Assembly: GCF_000600975.2 (NCBI RefSeq)
Contig: NZ_KK088653.1
Coordinates: 186,501-250,500 of the forward strand
Origin: Limimaricola hongkongensis DSM 17492
Lineage (GTDB): Bacteria; Pseudomonadota; Alphaproteobacteria; Rhodobacterales; Rhodobacteraceae
Length of the DNA stretch: 64,000 nt
Reading direction: 5' to 3'
Part shown: positions 45,369 to 55,413 of the stretch, in pieces
Layout of the letters: the number at the start of each line of letters is the position of its first letter
Position numbering within the stretch: the first letter of the stretch is position 1
Made by a program: the position numbers and the translations under genes
The notes under the pieces: generated by a model
What the model saw: only the letters and a program-made list of their open reading frames with translations
Database searches by the model: none
What the model was told of the DNA's origin: nothing

Positions 45369-48143
45369 TCAAATATCCATGCGGGTCTGGCGGTTCTTGT
45401 CGGTCACGTGAATCGTGGCCGCCAGCCGGGTCAAATCTGTCCAGACGGCGATCAGGCCGTTGTAGGAGGTCGCCTCCTTCGCATCCTGGCGCTTGTTGCC
45501 GCAGACGTCGTAGAGGTAATAGGCAAGATCCTTGACCGTCTCGGCCCGCTCGCTACCGATTTTCTTCAGCAGTTCCGCCGCCGCATACTCGCCGTCATTT
45601 TCCAGCGTGCGGATCAGGTGTTGGCAAGCTTCCCAGATCGTGAAATGGTCATCAGTCTCGGGATCCCAATCGGGGTCGAGCTCGTTACGTTTCAGAATGC
45701 GTACTTTCCCGGCCGAACTCTCAATAATCCCAGCGTGCTTGACGCTTTCGACCGAAATGCCGCGTGCCGTAGCAATGCTGTTGGCAATGCCGTACTCGCC
45801 CTTATCGAACCCGTTCTGTTGGAACCAAGTCGCAGTAAAGCGGGTGTCAGCATCGAACTCGCCATGCAGGTCGTTCAGGAACTCATCGAGTTGAGCGTTA
45901 ATCAGCTGCAATGCAGCTTTGACTGTCATCGGGCTATCGTCAGCTTCTAGGACAGCCCTGTAACGAGAAAAGACGCCCATGCCGGGACCTATTGCTGATT
46001 GCGGCATGTCAGCAGGCGAAACGTTGGCGGCTTGGAGCTCAGCGATCGCAGGTGGAAGTTCGCGCTTCAATGCACGAACAAACTCCGCGCGGGTAATGGT
46101 TCCTGCGGTAGCATCTCTTTTTCGACACACGAGAACAACCGAGTTCGCAAGCGCGTTTGCTCCGATGCCGCGAATGCGGTTGGCAAGCTCAGTTCTAACT
46201 GGCCAAGTGCCGACGACAGAAAATCCTGCCTCAAACACTGCTTGGAGAAAAGTCGCCCATCCGGTTGAGCTTAGTCCATCAGCAGTCATTTCGCTTTGCT
46301 TGAAGGCGTAGTATATCGAGGCAGGGTACTCGTCTGAGACTTGAGATACCGCATTCGCAATTGCCTTCCTCATTCCAGATAGGAAAAATTCCTCGGCTTT
46401 ATCCTTTCCTCCGTGCCTATAGGGGGCGGCAATCAGTTCCTCCGTTTTCGGCGCGGACAACGTCGAAAATAAGTCGGGGTAAGTCTTCCGAAGATTGCGG
46501 CGCAGCCAGGTTAGGAAGAAATCCGACAGGTCAGAATATCCCACATTGTCATAATAGGGTGGGTCACTAGATAGGACGGCACCTTCAGGATATTTGGCAG
46601 TTTGAGCATCGTGCTGGCGCAACCAACCTTGTTCTCCGTGGCCCAAGTTACCTAAGGCACGCATCATGTTTGCCAAGGTCACGCCGAAATCTCCGGCTGA
46701 CTTCGAGAAAAGGTTGGGTTCGGCAAAATCCCAGACGATCGGAATGGCCTGCCGAGTGAATAGGTGAATGACCTGCACCATGGATGGTTTCCATGACACG
46801 AGGGAATTTTGAGTATCGCTAAGCTTACTAATCGCGAGGGCGAGGTATACGGTCACCGCATCCGCATACGCTTGTCTGTCCGGAACGGCACCGTTCTCCT
46901 GGATGTCAGATTTGATTACTTCGCGAACCTCTTCGAGAAGCTCAGAAAATGTGTTGAGCGCTACAAGCTGTCGAGCGGTATAGAGGTCCCCAAATGTATG
47001 CATCCCGAAGTCGGGCGGCGTGAAGGCACGACGGTCAGGGGATATCTTCTGATCTGGTACCCATGAGGGTTCAGCTGAATGTGCCGTTGCTTCGTGCTTA
47101 TGGTCGCTTTGAAGAAATATGCGTCCGCCTTTTCTCTGCGCAACGATTGCAAGAAGCATTTCCTGCATCTTTCCGGATGATGCTTGCTTCCGAACATACT
47201 CGGCGGTTATTGCTGTGTCAGATATTAGGCATCTGAAATTAGACCCGGCCCCGGCCTTGGTTCCGGATTTTGCTGCCTTCCAATCCTCTTGTGTGCCATC
47301 ATGTCTGATATTGAAGGCGATTGTGCGGTTGGTTCTATCAACCACCGGCACAAGACGGGCTTCAGAGCCCTTCTTTGTGCTGAGGATGAAGTTGGATACT
47401 AATGGGACCTGAACGTCTGAAAAGGCCGGATCGGGACTCGGTACTGTTCTAGCCCAAATCCAAGCAACTACCGTTGCCTCTCCGCCCCCATACTCGGCGG
47501 GGAGATTTACTTTTGGATATAGGTGACCGATGCGCTCCTCGGCATGCTTTCGCATCCACTCGCCGTAGAATTGTACGTCTTCTGCCAGACCTTGTGCGTT
47601 GCGGTATCCGCCATGGCCCGCGTCAGGTTCCCCTGGATGAACTGGCATCATATTTTTGAATCTGGCAGGGATCTCGATCATTGCCTTGCCGATCATGACC
47701 GCCACCGGGTTCAGGTCCGATCCATGAGCAGGAAGGCCGAGACGCTGCGCCTCCAGCGGAATCGACCCACCGCCCGAGAATGGGTCATAGACCGGCGGCA
47801 GCTTACCACCGCAGCTGCGCCGGATTTCCGCCCGCGCGCGCTCTAGAACCTCCTCGTTGGTAGAGTTCTCCCATTTCACCAGCTCTTCAATGATCTGGAA
47901 CAGACGCTTGCGCTCGGCCTCTACCGCTTCTTCAGTCGGGAACTCATCAGGGTGGCTGGATGGGTCATCCACAAGCTGCGCGAACAACACCGCTCGGCAC
48001 GCTGCTAGAGGCCGTCGCGCCCACCACAAGTGCAGAGTGCTGGGATGCCCATGCCGGATTGACTTCTCCCGCGCCGACGCCGCGTTGATTGCTTCGAGGG
48101 GGATCGCGACTTCGATTAGTTTCTTTTTGTAGGCTTGGGTCAT
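45369..48143 (-). CDS. DUF1156 DNA (adenine-type) methyltransferase
   Basis: A 924-residue protein that begins with the DUF1156 signature (KKKLIEVAIPLEAINAASAR then EKSIRHGHPSTLHLWWARRP). The SAM-binding motif I is DPFSGGGSIPLEAQRLG (DPFSGGG 120-126), and the catalytic motif IV is DPPYY at about residues 527-531 (LSSDPPYYDNVGYSDLSDFF). DPPY is characteristic of N6-adenine and N4-cytosine methylases. It is expected to mark host DNA so that the helicase and ATPase act only on unmodified DNA. The middle of the gene (46.2-47.4 kb) is visibly lower in GC than the flanking chromosome. The 5' end overlaps the ASCH gene by 4 bp. Confidence 0.88.
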   Translation of the reverse strand: MTQAYKKKLIEVAIPLEAINAASAREKSIRHGHPSTLHLWWARRPLAACRAVLFAQLVDDPSSHPDEFPTEEAVEAERKRLFQIIEELVKWENSTNEEVLERARAEIRRSCGGKLPPVYDPFSGGGSIPLEAQRLGLPAHGSDLNPVAVMIGKAMIEIPARFKNMMPVHPGEPDAGHGGYRNAQGLAEDVQFYGEWMRKHAEERIGHLYPKVNLPAEYGGGEATVVAWIWARTVPSPDPAFSDVQVPLVSNFILSTKKGSEARLVPVVDRTNRTIAFNIRHDGTQEDWKAAKSGTKAGAGSNFRCLISDTAITAEYVRKQASSGKMQEMLLAIVAQRKGGRIFLQSDHKHEATAHSAEPSWVPDQKISPDRRAFTPPDFGMHTFGDLYTARQLVALNTFSELLEEVREVIKSDIQENGAVPDRQAYADAVTVYLALAISKLSDTQNSLVSWKPSMVQVIHLFTRQAIPIVWDFAEPNLFSKSAGDFGVTLANMMRALGNLGHGEQGWLRQHDAQTAKYPEGAVLSSDPPYYDNVGYSDLSDFFLTWLRRNLRKTYPDLFSTLSAPKTEELIAAPYRHGGKDKAEEFFLSGMRKAIANAVSQVSDEYPASIYYAFKQSEMTADGLSSTGWATFLQAVFEAGFSVVGTWPVRTELANRIRGIGANALANSVVLVCRKRDATAGTITRAEFVRALKRELPPAIAELQAANVSPADMPQSAIGPGMGVFSRYRAVLEADDSPMTVKAALQLINAQLDEFLNDLHGEFDADTRFTATWFQQNGFDKGEYGIANSIATARGISVESVKHAGIIESSAGKVRILKRNELDPDWDPETDDHFTIWEACQHLIRTLENDGEYAAAELLKKIGSERAETVKDLAYYLYDVCGNKRQDAKEATSYNGLIAVWTDLTRLAATIHVTDKNRQTRMDI

Positions 48144-48547
48144 GCGAGTGCCTTCACAGCTTCGTCTGCTGCTAGAGCATCAGATACGCGTTGATCGAGA
48201 GTGACCCAGATGACTGCGCCGCTCTTATGGGTGTATGGAAGCGGCCGGTGAAGCCTCACGGCGCTTGACATGATCCATGCATGTCGATGCTTCGCGAATT
48301 TTCCCGAGAGGAAAGTCTCGGGTGGGATGTGATGCTTGTCTTGGTTGTCGAGCATCTTCTGATCGGACAGAGGGCCTTCAGCCCCCACCATCTTGGCCAC
48401 GCCAATGATATGGCCGCTACCCTTCTTGACGAGACCGATCCAGCCGCGCTGCTTGGCAGAGGTGCTTCGCATCTCCCATGTCTTCTCGCTTCTCATGATC
48501 TTGCTGATCCAAGGTTCGTCGATGATAAGCGCTTTCTCGAACTTCAT
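48140..48547 (-). CDS. ASCH domain protein within the defence operon
   Basis: A 135-residue protein with an ASCH/PUA-like fold: KALIIDEPWISKIMRSEKTW and EMRSTSAKQRGWIGLVKKGS then GHIIGVAKMVGAEG. ASCH domains bind RNA or modified bases; YqfB is an N4-acetylcytidine amidohydrolase. The gene overlaps its neighbours by ATGA at both ends (helicase stop 48544, methylase start 48143), so it is translated as part of the operon. An ASCH gene is not one of the three named Hma components as I know them. Confidence 0.8.
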   Translation of the reverse strand: MKFEKALIIDEPWISKIMRSEKTWEMRSTSAKQRGWIGLVKKGSGHIIGVAKMVGAEGPLSDQKMLDNQDKHHIPPETFLSGKFAKHRHAWIMSSAVRLHRPLPYTHKSGAVIWVTLDQRVSDALAADEAVKALA

Positions 48548-51500
48548 GCCGGTGCCTCTGCTCGCTCAAGCAAGCGATTGATATTAAACTGGATTGCGTT
48601 CTGATCGAACGGCGGTTCGCGCGAGTCGAGCGCACCGTGTACATACCTCGGGGCAGAAGCGAACCCCTCTTTGACCTGCACTATCGCAAGGATAAATTTT
48701 TCGGGTTCGTGGAGCGAGGTGATGATTTCTTGGCGGGTTAACATGATGGTATCTGCGCCGTCGACCCTGCCTTTGACCTCGATGAACCGCATATGGTTGG
48801 TATCAGGATCGAAGGAGGCGATGTCATAGCCGATTTTGCGAGCGGACACGTCCTCGGGCTCGTTTCCAAGAGCGCGCTCGGATGCCATGACGGCAGCCAT
48901 CGCCTTCAACTCGATCTCACGGCGGGCTTCAGGGTCTTCGGAGAAGCCATTGGGTGTAACAGCATTGCCCTTCTTCAGGAGCAGGCCTCTCGGAACCACG
49001 ACCATTCCGCCCCGGACGCGCGGGGGCTGGGACGAGATGAAGCGCTCCTGCTCAATCACCTCAAGACGGCGGCGCAGGCGTTCGGCCAAGTCCTCTGCCC
49101 GGCGCTCTGCGTTTCGCCAGTTGGATCGGACCTTCTTGCCCGCCTTTTCCTCCTCCTTCAGTTCGGCGGCGCGAGAATCCCAGTAGTTGATCTCTTTCTT
49201 CAGTCGGGCTTTGACCTCGTGCTCGACCTTGTCGATCTCCGGGAGGCGCCGCTCGCGCACTTCGGCGACATGGCCTTGAGCAAGCTCGATAGTTGCGTAT
49301 TGGACGACGCGCTTTTCCAAGTCTGCCGTAAGCCAAGGGGCGCTGATCTCAGTATGGACAGAGGCGATCTCCTCCGGTGTCGCAGCTCGCAGGTTTAGGT
49401 GCGGTGCGATCCCGGCATCATGAATTTCACCTGCCTGACTGATTGTTGCAAACTGGAGCTTTTGCGAGACAAGGTTGGCATTGCCTGCGTGACCAGGACG
49501 TCCGTCCTGCACCGAGTGTTCCAGAAGGAAGAGGGCTTCGACTGCTGTCCCGTCGTCGGTGTCGTCGACCAGTACGGCCCCTTGTTTCATCAGGTGATCG
49601 TTCTGTTCGCGGACTACGCTGATCACTGCGTCCAGCAAGGGGTGGCCCGGGTAGACGAAGGCCGCCACTGGTTGCTGGTTGATCTTCGACTTCTCGAAGC
49701 AAACCCGTTCGTACTTCTTCTGGATCGGCGCCCCGCCGCCAATCTGGCGATCCCGTTCCCTGATGATGAGCGGGACGTGGGTAATCTCCCACCGGCCTTC
49801 TTCCCGTCTCTTGATCTGCCCGCCGAGGCGCTGGAAGGCTTCCACGAAGAAGCTCTGAATGTGATGAGGTTGAAGACGTTGCGCCTCGGCCTTCTCCATC
49901 GCGATCCGAAGCTTTTGGACTTGGGCCGCCGGCATCGTGTCGTTAGTGAGTTGCCGCTTCTGAAGAAGGTCGAGGAGATGGCTTTGATCTACCGCGCCAT
50001 CGACGGCTTTGTAGAGGCGCGCCCTCACGTCCTCATCGTCGTTGTACTGGATTGCTTCCAGAAGCAGATCCCGCAGCGGCCGATCCTCGAAGAGCTCGCC
50101 CAGGACATCATAGACTCGTCCTCCTAAAGCCTCGCGGGCGGCTTCAAGCTTTTCGAGCAGGCGCGCATAGACGTCCCCTTCGCGGGTGTCTTTCGCAACG
50201 AGGTTCCAGAGGTGGCATACCTCGGTTTGCCCGATCCTATGGATGCGACCAAACCGCTGCTCGATCTTGTTCGGGTTCCAAGGCAGGTCATAGTTCACCA
50301 TCAGATGCCCGCGCTGAAGGTTAACGCCTTCACCTGCCGCATCGTTAGCAATGAGGACAAGCATGTCCCTGTCCTGCATGAAGCGTTCGACGACCTTGCG
50401 GCGCTCCTCGCGCGTCACTCCGCCATAGATCACGTCCACTGCGTCGGGTTTGCCGAGGCGCGCGGTCACCTTGTTGCGAAGGTATTCGAGCGTGTCTTTC
50501 GGCTCGGTGAAGATGATCAACTTGCGACGATGCCCGTCGGGATCGAGCATCAGATCATCATCGAGGATCTTGTCGAGCTGCTGCCACTTGGTGTCATGCC
50601 CGGAGTGAAGAACGCGGAGGGCCATGCCCTCCAGTCCTTTAAGGGTTTCGACCTCGATCTCCAGCTGCTCGGCCGTCTCCGCACTGGTTGCGCTAGTCGA
50701 AATCAGGTCTTCCATCTCGTCGATTTCGTCCTGACCATACTCGTCGATATTGGTCAGCAGGTCTTGATTGACTTTGGGTTGGGAGAAGCCTGCCCTCTCA
50801 CTCTTGGCGGCGAGCCGCGCCTCGCTCAGCTCAGCTTCGAGCCGCTCCCGGCGTCGCTTGAGCGACTGGTAGATTGCGGCGGGGCTGGAGGCCAGACGTC
50901 GCTGCAGAATTTGCAGAGCGAAACCGACGTTGTTCTTCTTGCGCCCATCCGTGTCAGCGAACCTCAAAACGCGGTTCATCTCGTCGCGCACGTAGTCCGT
51001 AACCGCGGTGTAGAGTTCGGCTTCTTCGGGAGAGAGGTCGTACTTGACTGTGTAGGCGCGACGCTCCGGGAAGAGGGGGCGACCGTCAAAACGCAGCAGC
51101 TCTTCTTTGGTCAGACGGCGCATCATGTCTTCGACGTCTGCGACATGGACGCCGTCCCGGAAACGGCCTTCAAAGCGGTCCCCATCCAAGAGCGCCATGA
51201 AAAGCTGGAAGTCACGTTCCTTGCCGTTGTGGGGCGTGGCCGACATCAGCAGGAAGTGACGACAGACCTGACCTAGCTTTTGCCCAAGCTGGTAGCGCTT
51301 GGTGTATTTGGCCTCGCTGCCGAAAAATGTCGCGGACATGCGGTGGGCTTCGTCGGCGATGATCAGATCCCACTCGGTCGACTTGAGAAGTTTCTCTTGA
51401 AGCTCTTCGTTGCGTGCCAAAACATCTAAACGCGCAATCATCCGGTTGCAGTCGTTAAATGGGTTTCCGGAGCGGGAGCTCTCGATCATGTCCCTGCTCA

Positions 51501-52044
51501 GGATGTCGAATTCCAAGCCGAATTTCTCTCCAAGTTCATCCTGCCACTGCTCAACAAGGCTGCCAGGTGCGACCACTAGGCATCTTTCGAGATCACTGCG
51601 GGCGATTAACTCCTTAATCAGAAGGCCAGACATAATGGTTTTGCCCGCGCCCGGATCATCGGCCAACAGGAACCGCAAGGGCTGCCGCGGCAACATCTCT
51701 CCGTAGACCGCCGAAATTTGGTGCGGAAGTGGATCGACCTGACTGGTGTGGATCGCCAGATAAGGGTCGAAGAAGTGGGCGAGCTTGATGCGGTTTGCTT
51801 CGGTCACCAGGCGCAGCAGTGCCCCATCCGCGTCGAAGGACCAGTTTCGGCCGGCAGACTGGATATCAATGCGGTACTCGTCATCGCGGTAAATGGTCGT
51901 CTCGGCCACCGCGCCACTCGTCTGACGAAATACAATGTTGACAGCTTGGTTGCCAATCCATTCCACCGATACTACCTCAACGGCAGTGCCTGGCGTTGCG
52001 CCGGAAACTCGACTTCCGGGCTTTATTTCTTCAAGCTTTGCCAT
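48544..52044 (-). CDS. SNF2-like DEAD/DEAH helicase with C-terminal DUF3883, Hma-type defence
   Basis: An 1166-residue protein. Walker A is FLLADDPGAGKTIMSGLLIK (GAGKT 132-136), DEAH is at 231-234 (LLIADEAHRMSATF), and the helicase C domain has VYGGVTREERRKVVERFMQD, VLIANDAAGEGVNLQRGHLM and PNKIEQRFGRIHRIGQTEV. The C-terminus (~residues 1030-1130) is DUF3883, a PD-(D/E)xK-like fold with FIEVKGR. It heads the leftward operon helicase-ASCH-methylase-ATPase. It is the likely motor that tracks on invading DNA. The promoter must lie in 52045-52260; I cannot place it with confidence. Confidence 0.9.
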   Translation of the reverse strand: MAKLEEIKPGSRVSGATPGTAVEVVSVEWIGNQAVNIVFRQTSGAVAETTIYRDDEYRIDIQSAGRNWSFDADGALLRLVTEANRIKLAHFFDPYLAIHTSQVDPLPHQISAVYGEMLPRQPLRFLLADDPGAGKTIMSGLLIKELIARSDLERCLVVAPGSLVEQWQDELGEKFGLEFDILSRDMIESSRSGNPFNDCNRMIARLDVLARNEELQEKLLKSTEWDLIIADEAHRMSATFFGSEAKYTKRYQLGQKLGQVCRHFLLMSATPHNGKERDFQLFMALLDGDRFEGRFRDGVHVADVEDMMRRLTKEELLRFDGRPLFPERRAYTVKYDLSPEEAELYTAVTDYVRDEMNRVLRFADTDGRKKNNVGFALQILQRRLASSPAAIYQSLKRRRERLEAELSEARLAAKSERAGFSQPKVNQDLLTNIDEYGQDEIDEMEDLISTSATSAETAEQLEIEVETLKGLEGMALRVLHSGHDTKWQQLDKILDDDLMLDPDGHRRKLIIFTEPKDTLEYLRNKVTARLGKPDAVDVIYGGVTREERRKVVERFMQDRDMLVLIANDAAGEGVNLQRGHLMVNYDLPWNPNKIEQRFGRIHRIGQTEVCHLWNLVAKDTREGDVYARLLEKLEAAREALGGRVYDVLGELFEDRPLRDLLLEAIQYNDDEDVRARLYKAVDGAVDQSHLLDLLQKRQLTNDTMPAAQVQKLRIAMEKAEAQRLQPHHIQSFFVEAFQRLGGQIKRREEGRWEITHVPLIIRERDRQIGGGAPIQKKYERVCFEKSKINQQPVAAFVYPGHPLLDAVISVVREQNDHLMKQGAVLVDDTDDGTAVEALFLLEHSVQDGRPGHAGNANLVSQKLQFATISQAGEIHDAGIAPHLNLRAATPEEIASVHTEISAPWLTADLEKRVVQYATIELAQGHVAEVRERRLPEIDKVEHEVKARLKKEINYWDSRAAELKEEEKAGKKVRSNWRNAERRAEDLAERLRRRLEVIEQERFISSQPPRVRGGMVVVPRGLLLKKGNAVTPNGFSEDPEARREIELKAMAAVMASERALGNEPEDVSARKIGYDIASFDPDTNHMRFIEVKGRVDGADTIMLTRQEIITSLHEPEKFILAIVQVKEGFASAPRYVHGALDSREPPFDQNAIQFNINRLLERAEAPA

Positions 52045-52719
52045 TGCGGGTAACTCTCAAAGTAAAGTTATTATTGCCAATAAAGGGTTGTGGGGAATCT
52101 GATGGTTGCCAGCGTTGCATGGAACCGGCGCCGTCGTGTACCGAGGGGATGCTGGCCCTGCTTATGCCCACTAAACCACTCGTGCGATCAGGGGCAGGGT
52201 GGCCCAGCTCAACTGGGCTCGTTGCCATAAATGGCACGCACGCAAGCATATTTGCGCGGGAGCGGGCGCTAGCGGACGGTAGGGGTTGGGCTTCGACATG
52301 GCCGGACGTTAGCCGATCGTAGGTTTGCTACAAGCCATCCCCGCACAAATTTTCTTCCGCAGGTAGAGAAGCGACAGAGCAGTGTCTCCGTAGGCGCGCG
52401 TTGGTTCGACGTGCCACGTGCTATGACTTAATCGCACCTGATCTGGTGAACCACAGCAGGGCGGACCCCGGCTCCGAATGTTGCGACGCAATCTTGCCAT
52501 GTGGTTCGGCGGATTGTGGCGCGGCAGCTTCGATCAGTAGATAAAGCAGCGCGCAAATTGCCAATTCATAGATCGGGAGCCATGGCCTTGTCGTTTATGC
52601 CATGTGTCACGTAGTCCACCGGGTTAGTTTTGCTTCGAGAGCCGTGATTCCGTCTGGAAAGTTCATTCAGTTTAATTGCGGTATCTGATCGAATTAAGGT
52701 AAATGGGGGGTAATGCACC
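52045..52719. other. Non-coding stretch between the helicase and DUF3037 genes
   Basis: A 675-bp region with no credible gene. It contains the promoter region of the defence operon on its left side and, at 52273-52336, a scrap of a QueG-like gene start. The rest (52340-52700) shows no repeats or coding signal that I can support. Confidence 0.6.
52273..52336 (-). pseudogene. Scrap of QueG-like gene: upstream region and first codons
   Basis: Read on the minus strand, 52299 onward gives ATG TCG AAG CCC (MSKPNPYRP), and the bases before it (GGCTAACGTCCGGCC; GGCTTGTAGCA) match the leader and start of the QueG-like gene at 57505-57557 (MPKPNPYRP). The match stops after nine codons. Confidence 0.65.
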
Positions 52720-53496
52720 TTAATGCGCTGTCCGGCGAATTTCTTCGGCGAGGAGGTCAACTTCATTGAGGGTGTATAATCTCGAATCTGCCCTGAGGAA
52801 TTCCTCCTTCAAGTCGCTAACAAAGGAATCCATTTGGTCGCCGAAGTCGCCAACCACAATTAGACGGTGATCTAATGTTTCCGCTAGGGCTTTTCCTTCA
52901 AGGACCCGCTTTCCGGCTTCCGCCAAGCCGCGCTCGGAGCTATCAAAGCGTGCTGAGTCGATTAGATTGTAAACACCATTCTGATACCCGTAATCAGCTT
53001 TAATGCTCACGCCCCACTTTGAGATGCGAACAGCCTTTGGCCTTTTCTGTAATAAAGGCAGTACGCCTGCATCCTTCAGTGCGCATGTAAGTCGCGTACT
53101 GACGCGCTCTGTCTTCTTTTTTTTAGCATTGGCTTCGACTAGTTCGGAGAAGAGAAGCTGCGCAACATCATGAGGACTCTCCCCTAGGGCGGGGAGGATT
53201 TGAGTAATCTGAAATATTCCGGCGCGCTTTGAGTTGAAGTCCGTAGCGGACATTTCAAAGTGCCGCTTGCGAAACTCATATTCAATCTGTTCAGAGAAGT
53301 CAGCGAGAGCCATCTTTAGGAATGATGGACTCGCCTCGCCGAAGAACTTCTTAACGCGACTGAAGTCCGAGCTGTGCTTGCTGATCACTTTTCCGCGACG
53401 GCCGTCAAAAACCAACACCCCGACATTTACGAACTCAAACCGCTCGGGGTGTGGGCTGAATTGAACGATACTGTACGCCAGTTCACGCTCGTTCAT
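52720..53496 (-). CDS. DUF3037 domain protein
   Basis: A 258-residue protein beginning MNERELAYSIVQFSPHPERF and EFVNVGVLVF, the DUF3037 signature. Its function is unknown, but genes for it very often sit directly beside a HipA-like kinase. That is so here: its start overlaps the kinase stop as ATGA (53493-53496). GC content is lower than in the chromosome. It is probably the partner or substrate of the kinase in a toxin-antitoxin or defence unit. Confidence 0.8.
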   Translation of the reverse strand: MNERELAYSIVQFSPHPERFEFVNVGVLVFDGRRGKVISKHSSDFSRVKKFFGEASPSFLKMALADFSEQIEYEFRKRHFEMSATDFNSKRAGIFQITQILPALGESPHDVAQLLFSELVEANAKKKKTERVSTRLTCALKDAGVLPLLQKRPKAVRISKWGVSIKADYGYQNGVYNLIDSARFDSSERGLAEAGKRVLEGKALAETLDHRLIVVGDFGDQMDSFVSDLKEEFLRADSRLYTLNEVDLLAEEIRRTAH

Positions 53497-54362
53497 CGTA
53501 CTCCCTCCCCTTGCTCGAAGTTCATCTCAGACTGCTCAAATATGGCAGCGGGAAGCCACGATCCAAGGCCCTTCGCCCTATCCACAAGGCATGAACTGAG
53601 GTCATCAGCTAAGCCGTGGGTCATGCCCCACTCACGCGGAACCTCCTCACATACGCGCCGAATGGTCTCGAGGTCAATCTGCTCGACAAGCGTCAAGGCC
53701 GTGTGGACTGCCGCCCGTGTCAGAATGGGCGCAAACTGGTCGAAGAGACCGTACACGTTTCGCTCTGCGATCCATTCGGGCCCCAGTTCATCCTCCAGTG
53801 TGGTCTCGACCAGAGCATGAGTATGGTCAATAACCACTAGTTCCACCATCCTCTTATCCATCCTCAGTAGGACATTGTCATAGTTGGCATTTCCATATGT
53901 GCTCAAGTCGGGTTCCGCGAACCGATCTTTGTTCCGGAGCCATGTATCGAAGACGACGAGCTTCGCGACAGCTTCTGGCTGGCGAAGTTTCTTGAGCAAA
54001 GTTGACCCGGGTGAGAGTGATGTGGCTTCAGTCCAACGAGAGCAAAAGGCAGGTCCAGGCGAAATTTGTAATAGTGGATAGTTAGGGAGAACGATGCTGG
54101 GAATGTCTAGGACCGCGAAGTCCGGCGTCGTCAATCCAATCATGTTCGCTAGCTCGGTGCCGACCAGTTCGCAAATCAAAGCGTCATTGCCAGCATGGTT
54201 GCCAATGTATTTGATTATTGCTGCGCCTTCGTCGGTCATTACTTGAAGTGGCTTTGTGCTCGTTTCCAAGACACGGGTCACTCGTTCGACAGTTGACGGC
54301 TGCCAATCCCTTCCAGAAAACACCCAGTTAATCCACCTTGAGCCTGCCAACCGAAAGGGCAA
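53493..54362 (-). CDS. HipA-like kinase (HipA_2 type)
   Basis: A 289-residue protein with a HipA/eukaryotic-like kinase core: nucleotide-binding Lys51 in AAIIKYIGN, catalytic region VVFDTWLRNKDR (N144, D146, R147), metal-binding N163 in NYDNVLLR, and VVIDHTHAL (D179). It is shorter than E. coli HipA (440) and lacks the HipB-binding N-terminal domain, matching the compact HipA_2 family. It is the first gene of a two-gene operon with DUF3037. Substrate and toxicity are unknown. Confidence 0.8.
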   Translation of the reverse strand: MPFRLAGSRWINWVFSGRDWQPSTVERVTRVLETSTKPLQVMTDEGAAIIKYIGNHAGNDALICELVGTELANMIGLTTPDFAVLDIPSIVLPNYPLLQISPGPAFCSRWTEATSLSPGSTLLKKLRQPEAVAKLVVFDTWLRNKDRFAEPDLSTYGNANYDNVLLRMDKRMVELVVIDHTHALVETTLEDELGPEWIAERNVYGLFDQFAPILTRAAVHTALTLVEQIDLETIRRVCEEVPREWGMTHGLADDLSSCLVDRAKGLGSWLPAAIFEQSEMNFEQGEGVR

Positions 54363-54530
54363 CGAGTGCGCAATCGATCATGATTGTCGAGTAAAATATG
54401 CTTTCTTTTGTCGCCCTATGAGGCGAACGTGACTATTTTCATTCTAAGGTATCAGTCGTGTCGGTTCGTTCAGGAACCGCTGAGGTTCCGGGCCATTCTC
54501 AATACTATCCACCTTAACTTGGCTCATCTA

Positions 54531-55212
54531 TTAGCTCCACGAATTCTCGAAATGCTCGTTTAGCACTGTGAGGCTTGCCGGGCATTCGCCATCGAAGGTG
54601 ACGCCGAGGTAGGTCGCCGCCCTTGTCGCGCCAACATAGAGGTACTTGGCAAAGAGGTCGGGGTGATCTTCGATTGTCCGATCCTGGCCCGTAAAGAAAA
54701 CCGCCTCAAACTCCAGGCCTTTAATGTGACGGATATTGAATACGCGTACGTCGCGGTCATTGCCGACTACTTTGCCGTCTTTGCAGGCGACAGCCGCCAA
54801 TGCGGAGCGAGAGGTCATCGCCGACGTCGCGGGCGGCGATGCTGCCTAAAAACGAGCGATAACTCGCGATCCGGTAACCTGTATTCGACGGGGGAGTGCT
54901 TCTGGTGATGAATACAGTTTCGACAACCCCATTTTCGTCGGCCAAATCAACGCGGGCGATGACTGGTTGGCCGATCAGCTCGGTAAGAGCGGCACGTTCG
55001 CTTTCGTTAATCGCTTTCAAGTTCTCAACTTGGGCGCCGCTGGTCCAAGTATTGACGGTAGCAAATGACTCCGGCTTCCCGCTGCGGTGGCCATGTAGCA
55101 AGGATTCTGCTGTATTTGCTACTATCTCAATGCAGTGAAGAGCATCCCGCGCGATTTCGTCCAATTCTAATTCACGGACATCTTGGGAAGCAGATTGCGC
55201 AGTTCTAGTCAT
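54531..55212 (-). pseudogene. UvrD-like DNA helicase, internally deleted
   Basis: Two frames of one gene. 54757-55212 gives the N-terminal ~140 residues (ELDEIARDALHCIEIVANTA through NTGYRIASYRSF). 54531-54818 gives the C-terminal ~80 residues with the conserved helicase motifs VRVFNIRHIKGLEFEAVFF and KYLYVGATRAATYLGVTF. The junction near 54800 is a frameshift across a deletion that removed all Walker motifs. An intact relative would be several hundred residues longer. Confidence 0.8.
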
Positions 55213-55413
55213 TAAAATAACTTTCGCAAGTTAAAGTATGCACCCATAGCATTGCCTCTCAAGTCGCAAACGCTCAGCGAACATGCGCCCGCGGGTGATC
55301 CTGTCGGACCTACCTCACAACGACAAGTAAAAGTTGAGGGTGGTATCCACAGCCAGAGGGACAGGGTGCTTGCGGCTGGCTCTACCAGCTTGATCAGCTG
55401 ACGATTAGACTTC

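Noticed and set aside
52230-52260. A stray transposase-binding repeat (AAGCATATTTGCGCGGG)
   Set aside because: It shares AAGCATAT with the end repeat but lacks the GAGTGCGAAT part; likely chance.
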